Shown here: piece by piece, positions 17,733 through 28,269 of the stretch
Layout: each line of letters opens with the position of its first letter
Position numbering within the stretch: position 1 is the first letter of the stretch
Assembly (NCBI RefSeq): GCF_017876625.1
Contig: NZ_JAGIOH010000001.1
Span: 2,728,001 to 2,792,000 of the forward strand
Direction of reading: 5' to 3'
Origin: Streptomyces syringium
GTDB taxonomy: Bacteria > Actinomycetota > Actinomycetes > Streptomycetales > Streptomycetaceae
Length of the DNA: 64,000 nucleotides
Program-made: the position numbers and the translations under genes
Notes under the pieces: model-generated
The model's database searches: none
What the model was told of the DNA's origin: nothing
Seen by the model: the letters and a program-made list of their open reading frames with translations, nothing else

Positions 17733-19475
17733 GTGCAGAGTGACAGCGTGACCGCGGCCGTGATCGAGGCGGCGCGCGCCGGGAACGCCGCCGCGCAGGA
17801 CGAACTCGTCGCCGCGTACCTGCCGCTGGTCTACAACATCGTCGGCCGCGCGCTGAACGGGCACGCGGACGTCGACGACGTGGTCCAGGAGACCATGCTC
17901 CGCATGATCAACGGCCTTGACGGGCTACGGGATCCGGCCTCCTGCCGGTCGTGGCTCGTCGCGATCACGATGAACCAGATACGCAGCCACTGGCGGGACG
18001 GACAACGCGAGGAGACCCCCGTGGGCGGACTCCAGGAGGTCGGCCGCGAAGTGCCGGACCCCGGTGCCGACTTCGTCGACCTCACCATCGTGCGACTGGG
18101 CCTGTCGGGCCAGCGCCGCGAGGTCGCGGAGGCCACCCGCTGGCTGGACGACGGGGACCGGGACGTGCTGTCCCTGTGGTGGCTGGAGGCCGCGGGCGAG
18201 CTGACCCGCGCCGAGGTCGCCGCCGCCCTGGGCCTCTCCCCGCAGCACACCGCCGTGCGCGTCCAGCGCTGCAAGGCCCAGCTCGACGTCGCCCGGGGCG
18301 TCGTCCGGGCACTCGCCGCCACCCCGCGCTGCCAGGAGCTCGCCGAACTCGTCGCGCCCTGGGACGGCACCCCCTCCGCGCTGTGGCGCAAGCGCCTCGC
18401 CCGGCACACGCGCGGCTGCGCGGGCTGCGGCGGCGCCGGGGGATCCCTGGTCCCCGCCGAGGGGCTGCTCGTCGGCCTCGGCCTGGTGCCCGTCCCGGGC
18501 GCCCTGCTCGGGTGGTGGGGCGGCGGCGCCGTGCTCGACACCCAGCCGGCGGCCTTCTCCTCGCCCCCGGACCCCGCCCCGTACACCGACCCCCACACCT
18601 CCGTCTTCGCGTCCCCGACACCGGAAACGTCCCCGATACCGAATCAGGCCGCTATGCCGAATCGTTCCTCCATACCCGACTCCCCCCACGGGTCCTCCGC
18701 TCCCCGCAGCCACCGCGCCCGCCCCAAGCGCACCGCCGTACGGGCGGGGATCGGGGCCGGGGTGCTCGCCCTCCTCGGCGGCGCCGCCCTGGGCGGCTCG
18801 TACCTCTTCTCCGACTCCTCCGAGAACACCGAGCCGACGACCGCGAGCGCCCCCGGCCAGGCCGTGCCCTTCGGGGACCGCACCCCCTCGCCGATCGAGA
18901 CCGGTGCCTCGGCTTCCGCCAAGCCCTCGCCCTCCCACAGCCCGTCGGCGTCCAAGAAGCCCTCTCCCAAGGCCTCCGCCTCGGCCAAGTCGGCGGCGCC
19001 CGAGCCGAGTGCCACGACGTCGAAGCCCAAGCCCGACACCGCCCCGGCCCGCCCGAAGCCCAAGCCGAAGCCGGCGACCGGCAACACGGGCGGCGGCAGC
19101 ACCGCGCAGCAGGTCGTGGCCCTGGTCAACGAGGAGCGCGCCAAGGCCGGTTGCTCCCCGCTGACGAGCAACGCGCAGCTGACCACGGCCGCCCAGCGGC
19201 ACTCCGACGACATGGCCGCCCGCGACTACATGGACCACACCAACCCCGACGGCCAGGGCCCGGGCGAGCGGATCACCGCCGCCGGCTACCGCTGGAGCAC
19301 CTACGGCGAGAACGTCGCCGCCGGTCAGAGCGGTCCGTCGGCCGTCATGGACTCCTGGATGAACAGCTCCGGCCACCGGAAGAACATCCTCAACTGCGCG
19401 TTCAAGGAGATCGGCGTGGGCGTCACCTCCGACTCCGGCGGCCCGAAGTGGACCCAGGTCTTCGGCGCACGCTGA
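17733..19475 (+). CDS. ECF-type sigma factor fused to zinc finger, membrane helix and extracellular CAP domain
   Basis: 580 residues. Region 2 of a sigma-70 factor spans about 5-90 (DVDDVVQETMLRMING at 46-61) and region 4 about 135-190 (SPQHTAVRVQRCKA). An HxxxCxxC motif (His225, Cys229, Cys232) matches the zinc anti-sigma signature. A membrane helix lies at about 336-359, with a weaker hydrophobic stretch at 245-268. A Ser/Pro/Lys-rich linker (365-450) leads to a CAP/SCP domain (457-580) with His490, His502, Glu526 and His548. One chain thus spans from RNA polymerase binding to the outside, implying self-contained membrane signalling. GTG 17733 has GAGG upstream. Confidence 0.88.
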   Translation: MQSDSVTAAVIEAARAGNAAAQDELVAAYLPLVYNIVGRALNGHADVDDVVQETMLRMINGLDGLRDPASCRSWLVAITMNQIRSHWRDGQREETPVGGLQEVGREVPDPGADFVDLTIVRLGLSGQRREVAEATRWLDDGDRDVLSLWWLEAAGELTRAEVAAALGLSPQHTAVRVQRCKAQLDVARGVVRALAATPRCQELAELVAPWDGTPSALWRKRLARHTRGCAGCGGAGGSLVPAEGLLVGLGLVPVPGALLGWWGGGAVLDTQPAAFSSPPDPAPYTDPHTSVFASPTPETSPIPNQAAMPNRSSIPDSPHGSSAPRSHRARPKRTAVRAGIGAGVLALLGGAALGGSYLFSDSSENTEPTTASAPGQAVPFGDRTPSPIETGASASAKPSPSHSPSASKKPSPKASASAKSAAPEPSATTSKPKPDTAPARPKPKPKPATGNTGGGSTAQQVVALVNEERAKAGCSPLTSNAQLTTAAQRHSDDMAARDYMDHTNPDGQGPGERITAAGYRWSTYGENVAAGQSGPSAVMDSWMNSSGHRKNILNCAFKEIGVGVTSDSGGPKWTQVFGAR

Positions 19476-19642
19476 TCCCCTGGCGCCCCTCCCTTGTGCG
19501 TAACGTGGGCACGCCCGGCACCGGCGCTCCCGTAGCGCGCGGAGGCGACCGTTCTCGTATCGCGTCGCTGCCGTCGGCACCCCGGACGTACGGCAGTTCC
19601 TCGCCCTGTTCTCCCTGCCGGGCAGGTGCGCGGCGGGTCGGG

Positions 19643-19681
19643 CACGCGCCGGGGGGAGTGCGGACCTCCCACCGGCGCGTG
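19643..19681. terminator. Strong hairpin downstream of the sigma-CAP gene
   Basis: CACGCGCCGG (19643-19652) pairs with CCGGCGCGTG (19672-19681). Inside it GGGAG pairs with CTCCC around a 7-nt loop, giving a stem of about 15 bp. There is no T-tract. It probably ends the sigma-CAP transcript, 168 bp past its stop. Confidence 0.55.
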
Positions 19682-19699
19682 GGTACCGTCCGGCCGCCG

Positions 19700-19729
19700 T
19701 TGCCGGGAGAGCTCCGGGTTTGCTAGACC
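19700..19729 (+). promoter_or_regulatory. Probable promoter of the MMPL gene
   Basis: -35 TTGCCG (19700-19705), 18-bp spacer, -10 TAGACC (19724-19729), a good match to Streptomyces housekeeping promoters. It lies just past the hairpin and about 70 bp before the GTG start. The remainder of the 324-bp gap 19476-19799 shows no gene. Confidence 0.5.
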
Positions 19730-19799
19730 GCTGGTGGCGAGGGGCTCTCAGAGCGGCGGCGACCGGCGGTTCTCCGGAGGCGGATGCGGTGACAGGGGC

Positions 19800-22184
19800 G
19801 TGAGGCTCACCCCGCGTGGCGCGTGGGTCGTGCTGCTCCTGGTGTCCCTGTTCGGCTGCGTGGCGGCCATCGGCGCGCTCGGGACCCACGCTCGGCTGGC
19901 CCCCGAAGCCATCCTGCCCTCCTCGGCCGAGTCCGTCCGTGCCGAAGCCGTCCTGGTCTCCCGCTTCGGTGCCGGGGAGCCGCACTTGGTGCTGCTCGCC
20001 ACGGCCTCCGGCTCCGTCGACGAACAGCGGGCCGCCATGTCCGGCCGTGAGCTCACCGACCGGCTCACGGCCGATCCCCGCACCGCCTGGGTGCGGAGTT
20101 ACTGGCCCCGGCGCCCGGCCGGGCTGCGGACGGCCGACCGGCACCGCGCCCTGGTTCTCGTCCGGTTCCACGGGGACGAACGTGCGGCGCGCGCCGCCGG
20201 TGACGACGTCGTCGCCCGGTACACGGGGAGGGCCGGGCCGCTGCGCGTCTCCGCGGCCGGCGGGGTCGCCGTCCTCTCCGAGAGCGACCGCCTCAGCGAG
20301 CGGGGGCTGCGCCTGGCCGAGATCGTCGCCATGCCCCTGGTGCTGGTGGTCCTGCTGTGGACGTTCGGCAGCGCGGTCGCGGCGCTGATCCCCGTGGCGG
20401 TGGGCGTACTCGCGGTCGTCGGCACCACGGCGTTCCTGCGCCTGCTGACCGAGGTGACCACGGTGTCGGCCTTCGCTCTCAACATCACCACCGCCCTGGG
20501 CTTCGGGCTCGCCGTGGACTACTGCCTGTTCCTGGTCAGCCGCTTCCGTGAGGAGCTCGCGCGGGGCGAGGCCACCGGCGCGGCCGTGCGGGCGACGCTC
20601 CGGACGGCCGGGCGCGCCGTGACGTTCTCCGGGGCCGTCGTCGCCGTGTGCCTGTGCACGCTGCTCGTCTTTCCCCTCCCCCTGGTCCGGTCGATCGCCT
20701 ACGGCGGTGTCGCGGTGGTGCTCGCCTCCGTCGCGGGGGTGCTGCTGGTGGTCCCCGCGCTGCTGGTGCTGCTCGGGGAGCGCGTGAACCGCCTGGACGT
20801 CTTCGCCCGGCTGCGGCCGCGGGGGAGAACGCTCTCCGCCGAGGGTGCGGGCGCGTGGTACCGGCTGGCCCTGTGGGTGACGAGGAGACCGGCGGCGGTC
20901 GCGGTCGGCGTGCTGCTCCTGCTCGGTCTCCTGGCCGCGCCGGCCGCCCTGACGAGGTTCGGCATGTACGGCGACCGGCTGCTTCCGCAGTCCTCCCCGG
21001 TCGCCCGGACGTCCCAGGAGGTGCGCGCCGCCTTCGCGGCGACCGTGTCGGACAGACCGTCCGTCGTCCTCCTCGGCCCGCGCGCCACGCGTTCCGCGGA
21101 GGTGCTCGACGGGTTCGCCCGTCGCCTGTCCCGCGTCCCGGGTGTACAGCGGGTGGACACGGCCACCGGCTCCTACCGGCAGGGACTGAGGTCGGCGCTG
21201 CCGCCCGGTTCGGCGGAACGGTTCACGGCCGACGGCGCCACACGGCTGTCGGTCGTCCCTTCTCCCGTGCGCTCCGCCGGCCCTTCCACCGGGCCCGGGC
21301 CGCAGGACGGCCTCACGCCGCAGGGCAGCCGGCTGGCCGCGAGGCTGCGTGCGGTGCCCGCGCCGGCTCCAGTGCTCGTGGGAGGGGCCGGTGCCCGACT
21401 CGATGACGTCGAGGGCGTGTTGGCCGGCCGTCTGCCCCCCGCCGTCGGCTTCGCCGCCTCCGCCACCTTCGTGCTGCTCCTGGTGTTCACCCGGAGTCTC
21501 CTCATCCCGGCCAAGGCGTTGCTGTTGAACGCCCTGAGCCTGATGGCCACGTTCGGGCTCCTGGTCGCCGTCTTCCAGGAAGGGTGGACGGCCGGTCCGT
21601 TCTTCGGTCCGGCGGGCGCGGGGGTCACCGACGTGATCGCTCCGTTGATGTTCTCGGTAGCGTTCGGTCTCTCCATGGACTACGAGATGTTCCTGTTGTC
21701 GCGCATCGTCGAGGAACACCGCCGGGGAGCCCCTACGTCGACAGCCGTGGCGACCGGACTCCAGTACAGCGGGCGGCTGTTCACCTCGGCGGCCGTCGTG
21801 TTCGCGACCGTGACGGCCTCGCTCGCGCTGTCGGACCTGTTGCACCTTCAGGTCGTCGGCACCGGGCTGGCCGTGGCCGTCCTGCTGGACTGCACCGTCA
21901 TCCGCGCGCTGCTCGTTCCCGCCGTGATGCAGCTCGTGGGCCGGGCGAACTGGTGGCTGCCCGGGGCGCGGGGGTTCGCGGTCACCCACACGGACAGGGC
22001 GGGCCCGGGCCGCGGGGCCTTCGCGCTTCGCCGTCCGCCGGGTGCCGTGCCGTCAGGCCAGCAGGACCGGCAGGGACCGTACCCCGTAGACGATGGAGAG
22101 CTCCCGGAAGTCGATCTCGTCCGGCCCGATCGTCAGTCGCGCGGCGGGGAACCGCCTCAGCAGCGCGGGCCAGGCGGCCCGTAG
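19800..22184 (+). CDS. MMPL/RND-family membrane transporter
   Basis: 794 residues with two repeats of an extracellular loop plus a helix bundle, the MMPL plan. GLAVDYCLFLVSRFREE in the first half and GLSMDYEMFLLSRIVEEHRRG in the second are the conserved MMPL segments with the proton-relay Asp-Tyr. Relatives export lipids, glycolipids or polyketides with the proton gradient. GTG 19800 is chosen since upstream sequence lacks family character; the ribosome site is weak. The last 44 codons overlap the convergent P450 gene and have no family character, so the natural stop may have been lost. The adjacent P450 hints at a metabolite tailoring/export pair. Confidence 0.85.
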   Translation: MRLTPRGAWVVLLLVSLFGCVAAIGALGTHARLAPEAILPSSAESVRAEAVLVSRFGAGEPHLVLLATASGSVDEQRAAMSGRELTDRLTADPRTAWVRSYWPRRPAGLRTADRHRALVLVRFHGDERAARAAGDDVVARYTGRAGPLRVSAAGGVAVLSESDRLSERGLRLAEIVAMPLVLVVLLWTFGSAVAALIPVAVGVLAVVGTTAFLRLLTEVTTVSAFALNITTALGFGLAVDYCLFLVSRFREELARGEATGAAVRATLRTAGRAVTFSGAVVAVCLCTLLVFPLPLVRSIAYGGVAVVLASVAGVLLVVPALLVLLGERVNRLDVFARLRPRGRTLSAEGAGAWYRLALWVTRRPAAVAVGVLLLLGLLAAPAALTRFGMYGDRLLPQSSPVARTSQEVRAAFAATVSDRPSVVLLGPRATRSAEVLDGFARRLSRVPGVQRVDTATGSYRQGLRSALPPGSAERFTADGATRLSVVPSPVRSAGPSTGPGPQDGLTPQGSRLAARLRAVPAPAPVLVGGAGARLDDVEGVLAGRLPPAVGFAASATFVLLLVFTRSLLIPAKALLLNALSLMATFGLLVAVFQEGWTAGPFFGPAGAGVTDVIAPLMFSVAFGLSMDYEMFLLSRIVEEHRRGAPTSTAVATGLQYSGRLFTSAAVVFATVTASLALSDLLHLQVVGTGLAVAVLLDCTVIRALLVPAVMQLVGRANWWLPGARGFAVTHTDRAGPGRGAFALRRPPGAVPSGQQDRQGPYPVDDGELPEVDLVRPDRQSRGGEPPQQRGPGGP

Positions 22185-23339
22185 CTGCATCCTCGCCAGT
22201 TCGGCACCGATACACCGATGGATGCCGTGGCCGAAGGCCAGATGGGAGACGGCCGGCCGCATCGGGTCGAACTCCGTCGCGCCGGGGGCCGGGGGTCCGG
22301 CGCGGTTGGCGGCACTGAGCGAACACAGCACCAGATCTCCCCTGGCCATCCTCACACCCGAGACGACGATGTCCCGCCGGGCGAACCGCGGGAACGCCAC
22401 CTGGACGACCGAGAGGTGGCGCAGGAGCTCCTCCACCAGTCCGTCGACGGGGATCTCCCCGGCCCGGACCAGGCGGCACAGCGAGGGGTTCCTCAGCAGG
22501 ACGAGGGAGCCCAGGGCCAGCGTGCTCGCCGTGGTCTCCAGCCCGCCGGTGACCAGTCCGTCGGCCAGCCCGGCGAGCTCCCTGTCCTCGATCTCGTCGC
22601 CGTGCTCGCGTACGAGCATGCCGATCAGCCCGTCACCGGGGGACGCCCGTTGTTGCCGCACCAGTTCCGTCAGCTGTGCCATGGCTGCCGACGTGGCGCC
22701 GAGCAAGCCGTCCGGTCCGCCGGACGCGTCGAAGTGGGCCACGCTCAGTTCCTGGAACTCCGGGCGGCTCGCGTGCGGAACCCCGAGCAGTTCGCAGATC
22801 GTCAGAGCCGGGACGGGCAGTGCGAAGGACCGCACCAGGTCGACGGGGCCCGGTTCGTCCTGCATCGCGTCGAGCCGCGCCTCGATGATCTCGTCGATCA
22901 CGGGGGCGAGCCTGCCGAGCCGCCGAACCGTGAATTCCGGTGTCAGCAGGCGGCGCAGCCGGGTGTGCTCCGGCGGGTCGCTGAACCCGAGCCCACCGGG
23001 ATGCCTTCCCGCGTCGACGCCCGCGCCCTCCACCAGCCGGGAGAAGTCACTGCTGAACGCGTCCGCTCCGCCGAGTACCGCCTTGACCTCTTCGCGGCCG
23101 GTGACGAGCCAGGCGTTGACACCGAACCATCGGGCCACCCTGGTGACCGGTTCGGCCCCGTGCTCCCGGCCCTGGCCGACGACCGGGTCCAACCCCTCGC
23201 GCCGCAGGGCCACCAGGACCGAATCCGGGAGCACCGACCCGGCGGAGCGACCACTGCCGACGACGCCGCGCGTTCTGCGCGCTCGCGCGACGGGGATACG
23301 CGCAAGGAGCGAGGCAACGGGGAAGCGGCGACCGCTCAT
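22053..23339 (-). CDS. Cytochrome P450
   Basis: 428 residues from ATG 23339. The I-helix oxygen-activating motif is GGLETTAST; the K-helix ELLR follows in VEELLRHL. The heme loop FGHGIHRCIGAELAR places the proximal ligand at Cys376, and a Phe-x-x-Gly-x-His-x-Cys pattern is complete. Bacterial class I P450s need a ferredoxin and reductase, neither of which is nearby. The substrate is unknown. A GTG at 23363 with a very close GGGAGG is an alternative start adding 8 residues. The 3' end overlaps the MMPL gene by 132 bp tail to tail. Confidence 0.9.
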   Translation of the reverse strand: MSGRRFPVASLLARIPVARARRTRGVVGSGRSAGSVLPDSVLVALRREGLDPVVGQGREHGAEPVTRVARWFGVNAWLVTGREEVKAVLGGADAFSSDFSRLVEGAGVDAGRHPGGLGFSDPPEHTRLRRLLTPEFTVRRLGRLAPVIDEIIEARLDAMQDEPGPVDLVRSFALPVPALTICELLGVPHASRPEFQELSVAHFDASGGPDGLLGATSAAMAQLTELVRQQRASPGDGLIGMLVREHGDEIEDRELAGLADGLVTGGLETTASTLALGSLVLLRNPSLCRLVRAGEIPVDGLVEELLRHLSVVQVAFPRFARRDIVVSGVRMARGDLVLCSLSAANRAGPPAPGATEFDPMRPAVSHLAFGHGIHRCIGAELARMQLRAAWPALLRRFPAARLTIGPDEIDFRELSIVYGVRSLPVLLA

Positions 23340-23426
23340 ACCAGGACCGTACCGTTCGACCACCCTCCCGAGGGCGGGTCCTGCTCCCGGTTCAACCGAA
23401 CCGGTGAAGGCGCCAGTACCGCCCGG

Positions 23427-24776
23427 CTACCGCCCCGCCCACCGGCCGAGCGCGGCCTCGGCGCGGGCGCGGGCGTCGGGCGCCAGGTCCGACAGCCGCG
23501 CCCGGTGGTTGGCCGTCGCGGCCTCGACGTAGGCGTCACGGCTGCCGGGGCCGAGCCGGAAGCGTTCGGCCGTGGCCGGGTCGTTGTCGCCGTAGACGAA
23601 GAGCAGTTCACTGCCGTGACGGCGCACCCAGCGGTCGATGTCGGCCATCGCGCGCGGCTGGAAGCGCAGCGGAATGTCCCGGGAGACGTAGCTGCGAACG
23701 TCCTGGACGCCGGGGTGGCGGAGCAGCCCGTCCAGGTGCGGGGTCCGGTACTGCGGGTAGCCGAGCTGGGTGCCCAACTGGTGGAAGTACGGCGTCAGGG
23801 GCGCGAGCACCTGATCGGTGTAGTTCTTGAGACCGGACGTCGCGTCCAGCCACGCGTACAGCTCGTCCGTCGAGGCGGTGGGCGCCGGGACCTGCGCGCA
23901 CTTCCCGGCGTCGCCGTACTGCCAGAACATCGGCACGGCACGCAGCACGGCGAGTTCGAGCGCCCGGTCCGCGCCGCCGACGGTGGTGAACGTCCGCCCT
24001 TCCTTGGCCGCCCACTCGGTGTAGCGGCCGGCCAGCTCCGTGCGCCGCACCAGCGCCTCCCGCTGTGCCGTCTTGAGCGCGGCGCGGCAGGACGGGGTGC
24101 CCAGCCGCTCGACGAGCGCGTCGTACGCGGTGTCGTCGCGGTCGTCGGTGTTGTTCGGGGCGGAGTAGGCGACGGTGCCGTTCACGTCCCGCGGGTAGAA
24201 GCGGCGGTGGTAGACGGAGGTCATACCGCCCTTGCTGCCGCCGGTGGAGATCCAGGGCCCGCCGTACAGCGCCTTGAGCGCCCGGATCAGCCGGTGGTGG
24301 TCGCTCGCTGCCTGCCAGATGTCCAGCGTCGTGTAGTCCACGGCCCCGGACTCCGGCCGGGACGTGCCGAAGTACCGCTGCTCGGTGGAGATCTGGTTGC
24401 CGTCGACGAGCCTGGTGGGCTCGGAGCGGAACGCGGGGTCTCCGCCCAGCGCGTAGCCCGTCGTGTACAGCACCATCGGCTGCTGAACGGACTTGTGCAG
24501 CAGGGTCAGCCGCTGCTCGAACGTCCCCCGCCCGGGGTGGCGGTGGTCGACGGGCTGCCGGTAGCTCAGCTCGAAGTAGCGGTAGCCGGGGGCGGCGGGC
24601 TTCTCGCCGGTCAGCCGCATGCCGGGCACGGCTTCGACCCTGGCCCGGATGTCACCGTCGGGCGTCTCCGGCGTGCGTTCCAGGGCCCCCGCCCGCGCCG
24701 TGGGAACCAGCAGCCCGGCGAGCAGGCCGAGGGTGACGAGACGGCGGAGCGTCCGGGTGCGCGTGTGCTTCCTCAT
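23427..24776 (-). CDS. Secreted PS-10/S37-family serine peptidase, first paralogue
   Basis: 449 residues. A Tat-like or Sec signal peptide (RRLVTLGLLAGLLVPTARA, cleaved near 29) precedes an alpha/beta hydrolase fold. The nucleophile is Ser181 in GGSKGGMT. FVYGDNDPAT supplies a likely acid, and ATANHRAR supplies the His near the C-terminus. S37 (PS-10) peptidases are Streptomyces prolyl/tripeptidyl-type exopeptidases acting outside the cell. It is about 50% like the paralogue at 50488 by eye (for example QPVDHRH and QPVDHRN, NGTVAYSAPN and NGTVAYVAPN). A strong terminator isolates it from mmsA. Confidence 0.85.
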   Translation of the reverse strand: MRKHTRTRTLRRLVTLGLLAGLLVPTARAGALERTPETPDGDIRARVEAVPGMRLTGEKPAAPGYRYFELSYRQPVDHRHPGRGTFEQRLTLLHKSVQQPMVLYTTGYALGGDPAFRSEPTRLVDGNQISTEQRYFGTSRPESGAVDYTTLDIWQAASDHHRLIRALKALYGGPWISTGGSKGGMTSVYHRRFYPRDVNGTVAYSAPNNTDDRDDTAYDALVERLGTPSCRAALKTAQREALVRRTELAGRYTEWAAKEGRTFTTVGGADRALELAVLRAVPMFWQYGDAGKCAQVPAPTASTDELYAWLDATSGLKNYTDQVLAPLTPYFHQLGTQLGYPQYRTPHLDGLLRHPGVQDVRSYVSRDIPLRFQPRAMADIDRWVRRHGSELLFVYGDNDPATAERFRLGPGSRDAYVEAATANHRARLSDLAPDARARAEAALGRWAGR

Positions 24777-24824
24777 GCCCGCCAGTCAACCGGCCGCGTC
24801 CGGCCGCCGGACCCCCCGCGCGCG

Positions 24825-24858
24825 TGAGCGGCCTCCCCCGCGTGGGGGAGACCGCTCA
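24825..24858 (-). terminator. Terminator of the iolC-mmsA operon
   Basis: TGAGCGG and CTCCCCC pair with GGGGGAG and CCGCTCA (arms 24825-24839 and 24844-24858, one mismatch). It lies 28 bp past the mmsA stop on the leftward strand and 49 bp upstream of the peptidase start. It is symmetric and could work both ways. Confidence 0.75.
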
Positions 24859-24885
24859 GGCCGGGTCAGGCCGTGTCAGCTCGTG

Positions 24886-26379
<1,494 letters not shown>

Positions 26380-26394
26380 CTGCTGCGACCTCTC

Positions 26395-28269
26395 TTACGT
26401 TCCAAGGTAACGGCGGCGGGCGGCGACGTGACGCTCGTAGTCCCGGCGGGCCCTGACGGCCGCCGGGCGGGTCGCGGTCTCGGCGACAGGCACATCCCAC
26501 CACGCCTGGGCGGGGGGCGCCCCGGACACACTGTCGGCTGTTTCGGTCTCCACATAGACACATGTGGGCCGGTCCGCGGCGCGCGCTTTTACGAGCGCCG
26601 TGCGCAGCTCACCGGCCGTGCGGGCGCGCAGCACGTCCATCCCGAGGGAGGCGGCGTTGGCGGCCAGGTCCACGGGCAGCGGGTCGCCGGTGTACGTGCC
26701 GTCGGGGGCCCGGTAGCGGTAGGCGGTGCCGAAGCGCTCGCCGCCGACCGCCTCCGAGAGGCCGCCGATGGAGGCGTAGCCGTGGTTCTGGATCAGCACG
26801 ACCTTGATCGCGACGCCCTCCTGCACGGCGGTGACGAGCTCGGTGGGCATCATCAGGTACGTGCCGTCGCCGACGAGCGCCCACACGGGCCGGTCCGGGG
26901 CGGCCAGGCGGACGCCGATCGCGGCCGGGATCTCGTAGCCCATGCAGGAGTAGCCGTACTCCAGGTGGTACTGGCGGCGGGAGCGGGCCCGCCACAGCTT
27001 GTGCAGATCGCCGGGGAGCGAGCCCGCCGCGTTGATGATCACGTCCTCGTCGCCGACGACGGCGTCCAGCGCGCCGAGCACCTGGGCCTGGCTGGGCCGG
27101 GCGCCGGGGTCACCCACCGCGTAGGCGCGCCCGACCTCCGCTTCCCAGGCGGCCTTCCCGGCGGCGTACTCGGCCTCGTACGAAGCCGGGACCCGGTGTC
27201 CGGCCAGGCCCTCGGTGAGTGCCTGGAGCCCGGCACGGGCGTCGGCGACCAGCGGCAGGGCGGCGAGCTTGTGGGCGTCGAAGGAGGTGATGTTGAGGTT
27301 GACGAAGCGGACGCCGGGTGCGAAGAGCGTCGCGGAGGCGGTGGTGAAGTCGCTGTAGCGGGTGCCGACGCCGATGACCACGTCGGCGGTGCGGGCCAGT
27401 TCGTCGGCGACGGCCGTGCCGGTGTGGCCGATGCCGCCGACGTCCGCGGGGTGGTCGTGGCGCAGCGAGCCCTTGCCCGCCTGGGTCGAGGCGACGGGGA
27501 TGCCGGTCGCCTCGACGAGCGCGCGCAGGGCGTCCTCGGCCTCGCTGTGGTGGACGCCGCCGCCCGCGACGATCAGGGGCCGCCGGGCGGCCCGCACGGC
27601 CGCCACCGCGTCGGCGGTCGCGGCCGGGTCGGGTGCCGGGCGGCGTACGTGCCAGACGCGGTCGGCGAAGAACTCCTCGGGCCAGTCGTAGGCCTCGGCC
27701 TGGACGTCCTGGGGCAGGGCGAGCGTGACGGCGCCCGTCTCGGCCGGGTCGGCCAGCACCCGCATGGCCTGGAGGGCGGCGGGGATCAGCGCCTCGGGGC
27801 GGGTGATCCGGTCGAAGTACCGCGACACCGGGCGCAGACAGTCGTTGACGGAGACGTCGCCCGCGCCGAGCGGTTCGAGCTGCTGGAGGACGGGGTCGGC
27901 GGGCCGGGTGGCGAAGGTGTCGCCGGGGAGCAGCAGGACGGGCAGCCGGTTGACGGTGGCGAGCGCGGCACCGGTGACGAGGTTGGTGGCGCCGGGCCCG
28001 ATGGAGGTGGTGACGGCGTGCGCGGCGAGCCGGTCGCGCTGACGGGCGTAGCCGACGGCGGCGTGCACCATGGCCTGTTCGTTGCGGCCCTGGAGGTAGG
28101 GCAGGGCGCCCTCGGACTCCAGCAGCGCCTGCCCGATGCCGGCGACGTTGCCGTGACCGAAGATCCCCCAGCAGGCGTCGATCAGCCGCTGCCGCCGGCC
28201 GTCGCGCTCGGTGTACTGGTGGGCGAGGAAGGTGACGAGGGCCTGCGCGACCGTGAGCCGTCGGGTCAT
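26395..28269 (-). CDS. iolD: 3D-(3,5/4)-trihydroxycyclohexane-1,2-dione hydrolase
   Basis: 624 residues, a thiamine-diphosphate enzyme of the acetolactate synthase fold. The cofactor motif begins GDGTYLMMPTELVTAV and ends at the Asn of LIQNHGY. The N-terminal domain has LLESEGALPYLQGRNEQAM. It opens the ring of the dione to 5-deoxyglucuronate, step three of inositol catabolism. ATG 28269 overlaps the iolB stop in ATGA, setting the start and indicating coupled translation. Length is as expected for IolD. Confidence 0.95.
   Translation of the reverse strand: MTRRLTVAQALVTFLAHQYTERDGRRQRLIDACWGIFGHGNVAGIGQALLESEGALPYLQGRNEQAMVHAAVGYARQRDRLAAHAVTTSIGPGATNLVTGAALATVNRLPVLLLPGDTFATRPADPVLQQLEPLGAGDVSVNDCLRPVSRYFDRITRPEALIPAALQAMRVLADPAETGAVTLALPQDVQAEAYDWPEEFFADRVWHVRRPAPDPAATADAVAAVRAARRPLIVAGGGVHHSEAEDALRALVEATGIPVASTQAGKGSLRHDHPADVGGIGHTGTAVADELARTADVVIGVGTRYSDFTTASATLFAPGVRFVNLNITSFDAHKLAALPLVADARAGLQALTEGLAGHRVPASYEAEYAAGKAAWEAEVGRAYAVGDPGARPSQAQVLGALDAVVGDEDVIINAAGSLPGDLHKLWRARSRRQYHLEYGYSCMGYEIPAAIGVRLAAPDRPVWALVGDGTYLMMPTELVTAVQEGVAIKVVLIQNHGYASIGGLSEAVGGERFGTAYRYRAPDGTYTGDPLPVDLAANAASLGMDVLRARTAGELRTALVKARAADRPTCVYVETETADSVSGAPPAQAWWDVPVAETATRPAAVRARRDYERHVAARRRYLGT

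Noticed and set aside
17925..21989. Very long open frame on the minus strand across the sigma-CAP and MMPL genes
   Set aside because: It is antisense to two clear genes, has low-complexity Gly/Arg-rich composition and no motifs; an effect of high third-position GC.
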